Source: Clostridium swellfunianum
GTDB taxonomy: Bacteria; Bacillota; Clostridia; Clostridiales; Clostridiaceae
Direction of reading: 5' to 3'
Assembly (NCBI RefSeq): GCF_023656515.1
Contig: NZ_JAMOFV010000006.1
Span: forward strand, 3,968,194 to 4,032,193
Length of the DNA: 64,000 nucleotides
A program made the position numbers and the translations under genes. Positions 25,927 through 34,431 of this stretch are shown piece by piece. The notes beneath the pieces were generated by a model that ran no database searches, was not told the DNA's origin, and saw only the letters and a program-made list of their open reading frames with translations. Within the stretch, counting starts at the first letter, position 1. Each line of letters starts with the position of its first letter.

Positions 25927-27831
25927 CTATGCTCCTCCACCTAGTTGTTGAGCCAGCCAATTGGATTGAGAGTTCAGTGAATTCATAGCCTGTTCCAGCT
26001 TTGCAAATTGAGAATAATATCTATTTTCTTTGCCTGCTAATTTTTTAGTTAACTCATTAATGACTTTATCCTTGTCTTTTATTTGATTATATAAAAGATT
26101 GTTAAATTCACTAAAGTCACCTTTAATACCAGCCTTTTCAATTAGGAAACCTTTCTTGCCAGCGTTGCTTCTTGTAGTTCTTGCATTATCCTGCAGGATA
26201 TCATTAATCCTTTGGAATATACCTTGGTCGCTGTTTCTTGCTTCTCTCTCAGCTGTAGTAAGGTCTGGGCTGTAGGTTGGCTTCTTTGTTGAAGTCTGCA
26301 TAAACAGCTTTGCCACCTGTTCTCCTTTTGTAGCAAGCATATCCTTAAGCTTTTGTTCTCCACCCAGAGTCATATCAAAAACTATCTTTCCCTTTTGAGT
26401 ATAATCAGATGAAGTGTTCAAGCCTAAATCCTTTAGAGATATTCCTGCGCCCTCAACTCCTTCGAAAAATGCGCTTCTCATGGCAGAAAGCATATTTTGA
26501 AGTGTACTGTCATTCTTTAAAAGTCCTTCCTTAGCTCTCTCTTCCCATTTTTTAATATCCTCTGGCTCCATATCTTTTTTCTGCTCATCAGTCAAAGGTT
26601 TGTATTCATACTGCTTCTTTTCACTTATCTTTTTATTAACCTTATCTACAATTTCATTATACTTATCTATAAAGCCCTTAATTTTATCAAAGGCCTTTTG
26701 GGTATTAGAACTTACAGTAATATTTGTTGTAGTATTTGCTCTTGATAAGGAATAGCTTATACCATCTAAAGTAAAATTGTTAGTTGATTTTGTCACATTT
26801 ACCGCTGTGCTTGAACCAGGAGGAGTTATTTTTAATACCGCATCTTCGCCTTTAACTTCCCCAGCATTTGCATAGCTTGGCAAACCTAATTCTGATTTAG
26901 CAAAATCAGGTACATTGTTAATTCTAACTTCTTTTCCATCCTTTTGTCTTAAAGAAAATGTTTTAGTTGCAGGATCAAATGAAGCTGCTACCATATTACC
27001 AGTATCATTGTTAATGTTATCTACAATATCATTAATTGTTGCACCTGCACTAAGGCTTATGTTTTTAGTAGCTATAGTTCCATTAGAATCCACATAGCTT
27101 ATATCAAAAGAACCGCTCTTAGTCAAAGTATCTACCGTAGTTTTCATATCAATAGAATCCTTATATATCCCAAGTGCACTAATGCTGCTGTCTATATTCA
27201 AGCTGTTACCGCTGCCTGTAGCAGAGGTTTGTATAGTAAACTGTCTAGTAAGCTCACTATATTTTGCAACAACATTCCCAGAGGTAGCATTGCTTATTTT
27301 TTGAATAACATTTTCAATTGTATCTCCTGTTTCTATTTTAACCGGCTTAGTTGTTCCATTATAAGTTATGTTAACAGTAGTATTGCTTGCTAACCCTAGT
27401 GATGACATTGTTGAGGATTTAGTTGTATTTTCTGCTAATGGTCTTCCGACCTTTGTAGCTGCTGAAGCCAAGTTTGTAACTTCAACCCTATAAACCCCAG
27501 TAGCAGCTCCAACTCCAGCCGCAGCACTAGATCCTGGTATTGATGATACTGCTGCGCCTGCTGCAGGCACGTCTGCAGAAACCACATCAAAGGCGCTGTA
27601 ATTATTCTTCGAAAGTACATTTGTCTCTGGCTTAAGCACATCAAAATATGTGCTTCTAAAGGTGGTTAAATCACCTATAATTTCTCTATATAAATCCTGC
27701 TGCCATTGTATAACTTGTCTATTTTGCTTTACCTTATCCACCTTCATGTTTTCAGCTTTCATAAGCTGCTTAACCATGGTTTCTGTATCTAACCCACTTG
27801 CCATACCTAAAATTCTAAGTGTATCACTCAT
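25927..27831 (-). CDS. fliD: FliD, filament cap protein
   Basis: A 634-aa cap protein. The N-terminal D0 part (LRILGMASGLDTETMVKQLM, then KAENMKVDKVKQNRQVIQWQ) and C-terminal coiled coil (YYSQFAKLEQAMNSLNSQSN, ending WLAQQLGGGA) are diagnostic; the QTSATGSGNSL and VDTLTKSG regions belong to the outer domains. It is longer than the ~500 residues of B. subtilis FliD, mainly in the middle. The ATG at 27831 has GGTGG eight bases upstream; the longer frame would start on GTG inside it. Confidence 0.94.
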   Translation of the reverse strand: MSDTLRILGMASGLDTETMVKQLMKAENMKVDKVKQNRQVIQWQQDLYREIIGDLTTFRSTYFDVLKPETNVLSKNNYSAFDVVSADVPAAGAAVSSIPGSSAAAGVGAATGVYRVEVTNLASAATKVGRPLAENTTKSSTMSSLGLASNTTVNITYNGTTKPVKIETGDTIENVIQKISNATSGNVVAKYSELTRQFTIQTSATGSGNSLNIDSSISALGIYKDSIDMKTTVDTLTKSGSFDISYVDSNGTIATKNISLSAGATINDIVDNINNDTGNMVAASFDPATKTFSLRQKDGKEVRINNVPDFAKSELGLPSYANAGEVKGEDAVLKITPPGSSTAVNVTKSTNNFTLDGISYSLSRANTTTNITVSSNTQKAFDKIKGFIDKYNEIVDKVNKKISEKKQYEYKPLTDEQKKDMEPEDIKKWEERAKEGLLKNDSTLQNMLSAMRSAFFEGVEGAGISLKDLGLNTSSDYTQKGKIVFDMTLGGEQKLKDMLATKGEQVAKLFMQTSTKKPTYSPDLTTAEREARNSDQGIFQRINDILQDNARTTRSNAGKKGFLIEKAGIKGDFSEFNNLLYNQIKDKDKVINELTKKLAGKENRYYSQFAKLEQAMNSLNSQSNWLAQQLGGGA

Positions 27832-27905
27832 AAAAAACACCACCCTTATACAAATAAACAGTCAAGAGCTTTTAACCTTCAACTTCTCAACTGTTTACAA
27901 TTCTA

Positions 27906-28289
27906 TTATTTTGTTCCTTTAGCTATCTTATAAGCCTCATTCCAAGTATCTCTAACGTCTTCTATAAGTGGAATAACCTCGTTCATAATTTCTATATCCT
28001 TTTTTATATTTGCATCCGTAAGCCTTCTAACAATAAAATCATATATATTCATAAGTCCCTTAGCCCATTCGCCGCCTTTTTCAATATCCAAGGTTGTCAT
28101 TAGTTCATAGAAAATATTTTGAGTTTTAACCAAATTCTCATGAGCTTTTTTAACGTCCTTATCAACTATTGCTTGTCTGCCTATTTTAGAGAACTTTACA
28201 GCTCCATCTAAAAGCATAAGCAGAAGCTGCTCTCTTGAAGCATAGTTTACACTGTTATTTTTATATGTGTTATATGCATTGTTTTGCAT
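27906..28289 (-). CDS. fliS: FliS, flagellin export chaperone
   Basis: A 127-aa four-helix chaperone. NAYNTYKNNSVNYASREQLL and LMLLDGAVKFSKIGRQAI match the FliS N-terminal signature, and WAKGLMNIYDFIVRRLTDAN the third helix. FliS binds the flagellin C-terminal helix and prevents early polymerisation; in B. subtilis it also feeds the FliW/CsrA loop indirectly. The ATG at 28289 is preferred over a TTG one codon upstream. Confidence 0.94.
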   Translation of the reverse strand: MQNNAYNTYKNNSVNYASREQLLLMLLDGAVKFSKIGRQAIVDKDVKKAHENLVKTQNIFYELMTTLDIEKGGEWAKGLMNIYDFIVRRLTDANIKKDIEIMNEVIPLIEDVRDTWNEAYKIAKGTK

Positions 28290-28305
28290 CAAATCCCACC
28301 CACCT

Positions 28306-28584
28306 TTACTTTTTTACATCCAGATAAACACCCTTGGAACCTTCCTCGGTCTCTACTTTTTCCTTAAAGGCATCTACATGGATATTTTGTGTTTTGATTG
28401 CTTCTACTATAAGTTTCTTACTTTTATTATAATGCTCAAGCTTGTAGTTTTTCTTTTGTTTATTTTCATGAGGCTTGTCCTTGTTAACTTCAATATTTTT
28501 AGTTCCGTGAACCAAGCCTTCACGTGTGGCATCATTAATTTTTTGGCGCAGGTCGGTGTCTATTTTGTTTAATCTATATTCCAT
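28306..28584 (-). CDS. Unrecognised 92-aa charged protein between flaG and fliS
   Basis: A soluble, strongly basic and acidic protein (MEYRLNKIDTDLRQKINDAT at the start, then a Lys/His-rich middle and VEAIKTQNIHVDAFKEKVE near the end). It has a good ribosome-binding site (AGGAGG) and is tightly packed between flaG and fliS, so it is certainly a gene. I cannot assign a family. Position suggests a role in flagellin handling or filament assembly. Confidence 0.75.
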   Translation of the reverse strand: MEYRLNKIDTDLRQKINDATREGLVHGTKNIEVNKDKPHENKQKKNYKLEHYNKSKKLIVEAIKTQNIHVDAFKEKVETEEGSKGVYLDVKK

Positions 28585-28608
28585 AGACTAACCTCCTATA
28601 TATTGCTT

Positions 28609-28980
28609 TTACGCCCTTTTATCTATAAGAACTCCTACCATTTCAAGCATTTTAGCAACCATGTCCAAAATTTTCTTTGGAGGCACCTCATGAATTACTT
28701 CTCCAGTTTTATCATCCACAATCTTAATCATTAAGTCATTTTTAAGCTTGTCATGATATTGATACTCAGCGTGTGTCTTACTGTCTTCAAGGAACTTATT
28801 AAGCTTGTCAACTGCATTTCTAAGCTCCTTATCGCTAATTTCCTTGCTTCCAATATTTTTATTATCGTCTACATTTACTTTTTCTGAAGCCCTTACACTG
28901 CTAGTCTGCGATGATTTATCAACACTCTTATTTGCTTCCATGTTGATTTGTAACCCTTGGCCTATTCCATTAATCTCCAT
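28609..28980 (-). CDS. flaG: FlaG-family protein
   Basis: A 123-aa protein whose C-terminal half (LNKFLEDSKTHAEYQYHDKL, MIKIVDDKTGEVIHEVPPKK, ILDMVAKMLEMVGVLIDKRA) is the FlaG domain; the N-terminal ~50 residues are Ser/Asn/Lys-rich and disordered-looking. FlaG influences filament length in some bacteria. It sits after csrA, upstream of fliS and fliD. Confidence 0.92.
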   Translation of the reverse strand: MEINGIGQGLQINMEANKSVDKSSQTSSVRASEKVNVDDNKNIGSKEISDKELRNAVDKLNKFLEDSKTHAEYQYHDKLKNDLMIKIVDDKTGEVIHEVPPKKILDMVAKMLEMVGVLIDKRA

Positions 28981-28998
28981 ATAGCATGCACCCCATCA

Positions 28999-29214
28999 CT
29001 ACTTTTTTATATTTTTAAGCATTAAGCTATCAAAAATCACAGCGTTCTTATTTTCTTCTGTTACTTCCTTATAAAGCTCTTTTCTTAATATAGTCACATT
29101 TTTAGGAGCATCTATAGAGAGCTTAACAGAGCCGTCATCTAGCTTAACAACAGTTATTTCTACATCGTCGCCTATAAGAATAGATTCTCCCTTTTTTCTA
29201 GTTATGACAAGCAT
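28999..29214 (-). CDS. csrA: CsrA, RNA-binding translational regulator
   Basis: A 71-aa Csr[41 protein letters not shown] and a C-terminal helix. The RNA-binding beta strands are intact (N-terminal LVITRKKGE; a KNVTILR strand in place of the usual KEVPVHR type). The start is ATG at 29214 with GGAGG five bases upstream, not the frame's earlier M. It follows fliW, as in B. subtilis, where FliW sequesters CsrA until flagellin is low. Confidence 0.96.
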   Translation of the reverse strand: MLVITRKKGESILIGDDVEITVVKLDDGSVKLSIDAPKNVTILRKELYKEVTEENKNAVIFDSLMLKNIKK

Positions 29215-29242
29215 ATAATCCTCCTTCCAGCACACACACTGG

Positions 29243-29665
29243 CTAGTTAAATATAGGCTGCTTTATTTTGTATTTATCGTTATCCAGTATTATTTGTTCC
29301 CCTAGTCTCTGCTTAATATTAATTATTATTGGTGCTTTTAGATTAGCAGTAATACTTTCCAACTTAGTACTTAATGTGACAGTGTTTAATACAAGCACAT
29401 CCTCTGGTGATTCTATTGCAAGCTGTTCTTGCTTTTCCTCTACAAGCTTGAATTCATAATCCTTAACAACTGAGAAAGGAGATATTACTACAAGTCCTAT
29501 ACTTTCATCCTCTATTGACTGCACTACGCTGAAAAGCTCATTCTCCTCTACAGGAAACAGTATAAATTTCTTTAAGCTCTCAAAGCCTGGCAATCCCTTT
29601 TTAAAGGTTATTATATCCTTTTCCTCATATTCTCTTACACCATGATATTTTGTATTTAGTTTCAT
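29243..29665 (-). CDS. fliW: FliW, CsrA antagonist and flagellin sensor
   Basis: A 140-aa protein with the FliW pattern: [40 protein letters not shown] and [27 protein letters not shown]. FliW binds flagellin or CsrA in turn; free FliW inhibits CsrA and lets flagellin be translated. It precedes csrA directly. Confidence 0.95.
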   Translation of the reverse strand: MKLNTKYHGVREYEEKDIITFKKGLPGFESLKKFILFPVEENELFSVVQSIEDESIGLVVISPFSVVKDYEFKLVEEKQEQLAIESPEDVLVLNTVTLSTKLESITANLKAPIIINIKQRLGEQIILDNDKYKIKQPIFN

Positions 29666-29696
29666 GTTAGTTTAATCCTCCTATTAGGACTTTAAC

Positions 29697-30644
29697 CTAT
29701 CTTAAATAATCCAAAAGTGTTGGCTGAAGCACTCTTGCACTAGTTTGCAGCGAAGCCATGTACACTGTTTGCAAAGTAGCATATTCCATAGTCTTTTGAG
29801 TTATATCTATATCTTCAGTACGAGATAGTATATCTGTCATATTAAAGCTCTCATCTTCGTTCTTAGCTTCTGCGCTTTCCATTCTGTTCTGCTTTGCTCC
29901 TACCTCTGCTCTAACCTTTAAAAGGTTGTTTACAGCATCGGTTATATCCTGCAGGTCGCCGCCTGTAAGCTCTGCAGTACCATCTGCATCTCCTAAATGG
30001 TTTACTATATTGCTAAATATAGTTTTTATGTCCTTAGCGTCGCCTTTTTCATTTTTAAATTCCACTACCTCGCTAGCAGTAACATTGTATTCCATTGTAA
30101 CCCCTGGTGATATTTCTACTAGCAGTTTTTTACTCATTTGATTAAGTTCCGTAGCATCAGTGCTGTTGTACTCCAACACCATATTCTTATCGGTATTTTT
30201 AGAAGCAGCCATAGGTTTAGCAGTACCTCTGCTTCCACCAAATACATATTTTCCGTCAAAGCTTGTATTTAAGATTTGAGCAAACTCATCTATTTTTTGG
30301 TTTATTTCATCTTTTATGGATCTTCTTTCGTCACTTCCATAAGCTGCATTTCCACCTGATACTAATAGCTCTCTTATTCTTTGAAGAACCTCACCTGTTT
30401 GGCCTAACGCAGTATCAGTAGTATCAAGCCAGTTTAAGGTATCGCTTATATTTTCCTTGTACTGATTGTTTGCATTTATATCTGTATGAAGCTGCATAGC
30501 CCTGGCAACCTTTGCAGGATCATCTGAGGGCCTTCTTATTTCCTTTCCAGAAGTCATCTGCTGCTGAAGTGTCTGCAGATTCCCAAGATTGTTCCTCATG
30601 TCTGATAGAAAGCTGTTAGACAGCATTTTATTTGTTACACGCAT
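29697..30644 (-). CDS. flgL: FlgL, hook-filament junction protein
   Basis: A 315-aa flagellin-like junction protein. MRVTNKMLSNSFLSDMRNNL, QQMTSGKEIRRPSDDPAKVA and the C-terminal EYATLQTVYMASLQTSARVL (ending QPTLLDYLR) identify FlgL. It joins FlgK to the filament and is a SigD-class gene. Confidence 0.95.
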   Translation of the reverse strand: MRVTNKMLSNSFLSDMRNNLGNLQTLQQQMTSGKEIRRPSDDPAKVARAMQLHTDINANNQYKENISDTLNWLDTTDTALGQTGEVLQRIRELLVSGGNAAYGSDERRSIKDEINQKIDEFAQILNTSFDGKYVFGGSRGTAKPMAASKNTDKNMVLEYNSTDATELNQMSKKLLVEISPGVTMEYNVTASEVVEFKNEKGDAKDIKTIFSNIVNHLGDADGTAELTGGDLQDITDAVNNLLKVRAEVGAKQNRMESAEAKNEDESFNMTDILSRTEDIDITQKTMEYATLQTVYMASLQTSARVLQPTLLDYLR

Positions 30645-30673
30645 ATTTTCCCTCCTTGTATTCTTTATACCTT

Positions 30674-32470
30674 TTATCGCCTTAATCCGTTAATTACTAC
30701 ATCAAGAAGTTCGTCTACTGTTGATATGATTTTAGCATTTGCTTGATATGCATGCTGATATTGAATAAGGTTAGCCATTTCCTCGTCTATCGAAACTCCT
30801 GAAATAGATTCTCTGGTTTGTGTGAAACTTTGAAGAAGCGTTTCCTGATTTTTAACCATTCTTTTTGCTTCTCCGCCCTGAACCCCTAGCCTGTCTATAA
30901 CGTCCTTAAAATAATTATCAATTTTCATTCCTTTATCCGCCGGCTTAATAACTATTGTTTTATTTACAGCATCCTGCTTAAAATAGTTATTCTCATAAGG
31001 CTCTGAATTGCTAAACATTTCGCTTCTTGAAGTTATATATTTTTTGCCGCCATCAGAAAGCTCTAAGTTAGTAGTGATTTTTTGAATATTCATGTTCAAG
31101 TTTCTAAGCTGTCCTACTGCTAAGGCTCTTGTATTATCAGAAGGACCTGCATCCTTATCAAATCCCGCCTGAAGCAGCATTACATCATCTATAAGCTTCT
31201 TGTTAACAGTTATACTTGCTGCAGTTATTTCACTTTCTGATTTGCCTTTCTCACTATTTACAAAGAAAGCTATTTCGCCATCAGTTGGGGTTGTATTACC
31301 AGTAACAATGGTGTTAACAGAAAACGCCAATGCCTTGGCAATTTTGTCTATTTGATCTATATAGTTGTTTATATCTGTTTGTACGGTTCTATAGCCTTCA
31401 AGTTCTCCACCTGGAGCTTTAAATATTAAGCCTCCATAAGTTTCTTTGCTTGTATCTATATCTAGTTTTTCACCTTTTGAATCTGTCCATATAAGTCTTC
31501 CATCTTGAAGATTTTTAAGGTCTTCTGCGTTTAAATCCTTAAGCTCCATTTCAACCTTGTTGGATTCGCTTAATTTACTTCCAAGCTTGTAATAGGTAAT
31601 CTTTACATTATATAAAGCATTTCCATCCTTATCAGTGCTGCCTGAAAGCTCCGGCTCACTTACGCTGTCTACATAAGACAACCTTTTTACTTTATGATTT
31701 GGTGAATCCTTTATTATAAAAGCATCGTCTATTCCATTTTCACCTTTGGGAAAGGACGGTTCTACGTCTATTCCCTCAAAATTCTTTTTATCTATTTTTA
31801 TATTAAATTTCGTACTAAGCTCGTCTAATAGCAAGTCTCTTCTGTCCATTAAATCATTTGGCATTTGTCCAGCTACTTTAACACCTATAATCTGCTGATT
31901 AAGCTGACCTATCTGATCTAATATGTCATTAACCTCAAATACTGTATTTGATATTGTTTGCTGAACATTTTCCTTTAGCTTGTTGAGCTGGGTTGAAGTA
32001 TGGTTTAAAGTATCAGCCAACGCTGCCCCTTGCTGAATTACAATTGTTCTTGCATTTGAGCTTTGAGCATTACCTGCAAGAACGTGCCAAGAGTCAAAAA
32101 ACTTTCCTATTAAGGTTGAAATTCCTGTATCGCTTGGCTCATTAAATATACCTTCAACTTCGCTTAGAAATTTATCTCTGGCAGCAAATTCTCCGTAGGT
32201 ACTTGTCTCGTTCCTAACCTGATAGTCTAAAAAGCTGTCTCTTACTCTTTCAATAACAGAAACCTGAGAACCTGTTCCCATTTGCCCTGGCTCTGCTGTA
32301 TTGTTCAAGGAAGGCATACCAAATGGTCTTGTAGTTTCTATAGCCGCCCTTTGTCTCGAGTAACCAGCTGTATTTGCATTGGCTATATTATGTGATGTTA
32401 CATTTATAGCCCTTTGTTGGGTTGACATGCCTCTATTTGCCACATTAAATATTGAAAATAACCCCGACAT
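30674..32470 (-). CDS. flgK: FlgK, hook-associated protein 1
   Basis: A 598-aa junction protein. N-terminal FSIFNVANRGMSTQQRAINV and TSHNIANANTAGYSRQRAAI, and C-terminal SGVSIDEEMANLIQYQHAYQ plus ANAKIISTVDELLDVVINGL are diagnostic. The middle part is the divergent outer domain. Between it and flgN is an AT-rich repeated segment (32494-32530). Confidence 0.95.
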   Translation of the reverse strand: MSGLFSIFNVANRGMSTQQRAINVTSHNIANANTAGYSRQRAAIETTRPFGMPSLNNTAEPGQMGTGSQVSVIERVRDSFLDYQVRNETSTYGEFAARDKFLSEVEGIFNEPSDTGISTLIGKFFDSWHVLAGNAQSSNARTIVIQQGAALADTLNHTSTQLNKLKENVQQTISNTVFEVNDILDQIGQLNQQIIGVKVAGQMPNDLMDRRDLLLDELSTKFNIKIDKKNFEGIDVEPSFPKGENGIDDAFIIKDSPNHKVKRLSYVDSVSEPELSGSTDKDGNALYNVKITYYKLGSKLSESNKVEMELKDLNAEDLKNLQDGRLIWTDSKGEKLDIDTSKETYGGLIFKAPGGELEGYRTVQTDINNYIDQIDKIAKALAFSVNTIVTGNTTPTDGEIAFFVNSEKGKSESEITAASITVNKKLIDDVMLLQAGFDKDAGPSDNTRALAVGQLRNLNMNIQKITTNLELSDGGKKYITSRSEMFSNSEPYENNYFKQDAVNKTIVIKPADKGMKIDNYFKDVIDRLGVQGGEAKRMVKNQETLLQSFTQTRESISGVSIDEEMANLIQYQHAYQANAKIISTVDELLDVVINGLRR

Positions 32471-32493
32471 CTATCCACCTCATATATTCTTAA

Positions 32494-32531
32494 ATTCTTA
32501 TATTTATATATTCTTATATTTATATGTTTAC
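32494..32531. repeat. AT-rich repeat ATTCTTATATTTATAT, two tandem copies
   Basis: Two head-to-tail copies of ATTCTTATATTTATAT lie between flgN and flgK. Very similar copies occur at 44942-44959 (reverse orientation) and 53334-53352, and a looser version near 23011-23045. They are all intergenic or overlap gene ends, and may be a dispersed AT-rich repeat or independent low-complexity drift. Confidence 0.5.
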
Positions 32532-32938
32532 TTCGATACTTTCCCGTAAGAATTATAAGTTTTTGGAGCTCTAGAAGGATTCAAAATGGCTAAAATTCTA
32601 TTAGTATAGCCTAAGCCCTGCTTAATTAAAAGATCATTTGTATCCTTTTGAAGTTTAGTCTCCTCTAGAAGCCTTTTTATACTTCTAAAATTATCTTCTA
32701 ATTCTCTATCTCCAATTTCCTCAATTATTTCGCTCATAGCTCTTCCATTTGTAAGCTGTCTTCTTTTCATTTCCAGAGCTGCTATGCCTCTATTGCACTC
32801 TTCGATTTCTTTTACACAGCTTTCAAGAGTTATTGCATCGCTCTTTATCAAGCAGCTATGTTGATTTTCAAGCGCTTCTAAAAGCTTATTTACTGAGGCT
32901 ATTTCATCAACAATAATGCTATTTAATTCTATTTTCAA
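32528..32938 (-). CDS. flgN: FlgN-like export chaperone for FlgK and FlgL
   Basis: A 136-aa helical protein (ELNSIIVDEIASVNKLLEAL near the start, then LEMKRRQLTNGRAMSEIIEE) in the flgM-flgN-flgK order typical of Firmicutes. FlgN keeps the junction proteins export-ready. The start is TTG at 32938 with GGGAGAGGG upstream. Confidence 0.85.
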   Translation of the reverse strand: MKIELNSIIVDEIASVNKLLEALENQHSCLIKSDAITLESCVKEIEECNRGIAALEMKRRQLTNGRAMSEIIEEIGDRELEDNFRSIKRLLEETKLQKDTNDLLIKQGLGYTNRILAILNPSRAPKTYNSYGKVSK

Positions 32939-32940
32939 GG

Positions 32941-33216
32941 TTAAATCCCTCTCCCTTTAATATTATCAAGCATTTTCTTTGCAACAAGTTTAGAATCAGC
33001 CTTGTACGTTCCTTGAGAAACTTCCTTCTTAAGTTTTTCAATCTTCTCAGCAGAGTTTTCAAAGCCTTCCTCCACAGAATAGGAGCTCAGGCTTTTACCA
33101 AGACTTGAAATCTCTATAGTGTCTTTATTGGTATTTACCGTAGTTTTCTCCGTTAGTTTTTTATTAAAACTATATAAGTTAACAACCTTATTTACGGAAG
33201 CTCCATTTATTTTCAT
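32941..33216 (-). CDS. flgM: FlgM, anti-sigma-28 factor
   Basis: A 91-aa protein: MKINGASVNKVVNLYSFNKK, then DTIEISSLGKSLSSYSVEEG and a C-terminal SKLVAKKMLDNIKGRGI that forms the SigD-binding helices. FlgM blocks SigD until hook completion allows its export. The ATG at 33216 with GGAG eight bases upstream is preferred to the longer frame. It has a SigD-type promoter, giving an autoregulatory loop. Confidence 0.93.
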   Translation of the reverse strand: MKINGASVNKVVNLYSFNKKLTEKTTVNTNKDTIEISSLGKSLSSYSVEEGFENSAEKIEKLKKEVSQGTYKADSKLVAKKMLDNIKGRGI

Positions 33217-33260
33217 ATATATCACTCCTAAATAATATTCTTTCACATTATGCTAATTAA

Positions 33261-33287
33261 TTATCGTACATTATTTAAAAAAATTTA
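33261..33287 (-). promoter_or_regulatory. SigD-type promoter of the flgM operon
   Basis: TAAA (33287-33284), exact 15-base spacer, TACGATAA (33268-33261), which matches 6/8 of GCCGATAA. It lies ~45 bases before the flgM ATG and just after the terminator of the che operon. Confidence 0.8.
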
Positions 33288-33291
33288 GAGG

Positions 33292-33323
33292 AAAAAAAAG
33301 AAATAAAGCAAATACTTTATTTC
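33292..33323 (-). terminator. Intrinsic terminator of the che/fliM/fliY operon
   Basis: A 9-bp stem GAAATAAAG/CTTTATTTC, six-base loop, followed by eight T on the minus strand. It lies directly after the fliY stop. Confidence 0.92.
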
Positions 33324-33333
33324 CTCAAAAATT

Positions 33334-34431
33334 TTATTTAGATAATGACTTAACTCTTTCTGCCCCGCTTACTATGCTGCTGATTCTAACACCAAAGTTT
33401 TCATCTACTACAACAACCTCTCCAAAGGCAACAATTTTTCCATTTACTAAAATTTCTACCGGTTCTTCTGCCAACTTATCAAGTTCAATAAGGGAACCTG
33501 TTCCAAGATTTAAAATATCTTTTATACTCTTTTTAGTTCTGCCAAGCACAACAGATATTTCTAATGGAACATCTAAAATCAAGTCAATGTTTTTAGGTGC
33601 AGAAGATACGCTGCTTTCTCTCAAGGGCTGAAAAGCTGCTCTGTTAATTTCTACAGCAGGTTCTGAACGCCTTGCCTGTTCAGGCTCCTTATAGGTATGT
33701 GCTGGAGCTTCATAAGTAGTTTGTATCGGCTTTTCCTCAATTTGAGGCTTAGCTGTATCGTTTGACTCTGTTCCCATCATTATAGACACAATCTTTTTAG
33801 CTGTCTCCATAGGAAGAAGCTGCATAATAGTACTGTCTACAAGTTCTCCAATAGTAATCTTAAAAGATACCTGGATAATATTTTCATCCTCATCTATAGC
33901 TTCTGTAAAGTTGTTGGTGGAATCTCTCCAAACCTTTGAATGAGGCGGAGATATATTCACCTCTCTGGCAAACATAGTAGCCATTGAGGTAGCTGCAGAG
34001 CCTATCATCTGATTCATTGCTTCTGAAACTGCACTTTCTTCTATCTCAGACAACTCATTCATTTCTATTTTTCCGTCTCCACCCATCATGAGATTAGCTA
34101 TGATTGCAGCGTCTGTAATTTTCATTACTAAAAGATTTTCTCCGGTGATTCCAGAAGTATACATTACTTCTAAAGCTATATTGGGGACTTCGAAATTTTC
34201 CTTTAGCTTATTTAAAGTTGTAACACTAACTACTGGAGTAGTTATATTAACTTGCTGTCCAATAATTTGTGATAAAGCTGTAGAAGCTGATCCCATAGAG
34301 ATATTTCCTATCTCTCCTAGCAAATCCTTTTCTATATCTGAAAGAAGTTCTTCCTGTGGTGGTTCAGTACTTAAGCTTCCTCCATTTAATAAAGAGTCTA
34401 TTTCTTCTTGTGAAAGAAATCCACTACTCAT
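33334..34431 (-). CDS. fliY: FliY, motor switch protein and CheY-P phosphatase
   Basis: A 365-aa three-part protein. An N-terminal CheY-binding peptide (FLSQEEIDSLL), a CheC-like phosphatase domain with two ExxN motifs (LLGEIGNISMGSASTALSQI at ~35-55 and SEAMNQMIGSAATSMATMFA at ~132-151), a Pro/Glu linker, and a C-terminal FliN/SpoA domain (VPLEISVVLGRTKKSIKDIL). It replaces FliN in the C-ring of Firmicutes and dephosphorylates CheY at the motor. It overlaps fliM. Confidence 0.95.
   Translation of the reverse strand: MSSGFLSQEEIDSLLNGGSLSTEPPQEELLSDIEKDLLGEIGNISMGSASTALSQIIGQQVNITTPVVSVTTLNKLKENFEVPNIALEVMYTSGITGENLLVMKITDAAIIANLMMGGDGKIEMNELSEIEESAVSEAMNQMIGSAATSMATMFAREVNISPPHSKVWRDSTNNFTEAIDEDENIIQVSFKITIGELVDSTIMQLLPMETAKKIVSIMMGTESNDTAKPQIEEKPIQTTYEAPAHTYKEPEQARRSEPAVEINRAAFQPLRESSVSSAPKNIDLILDVPLEISVVLGRTKKSIKDILNLGTGSLIELDKLAEEPVEILVNGKIVAFGEVVVVDENFGVRISSIVSGAERVKSLSK

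Noticed and set aside
28999-29235. Longer CsrA beginning at 29235
   Set aside because: The extra seven residues would include the GGAGG ribosome-binding site of the ATG at 29214; all CsrA proteins start at MLVITR-like sequence.
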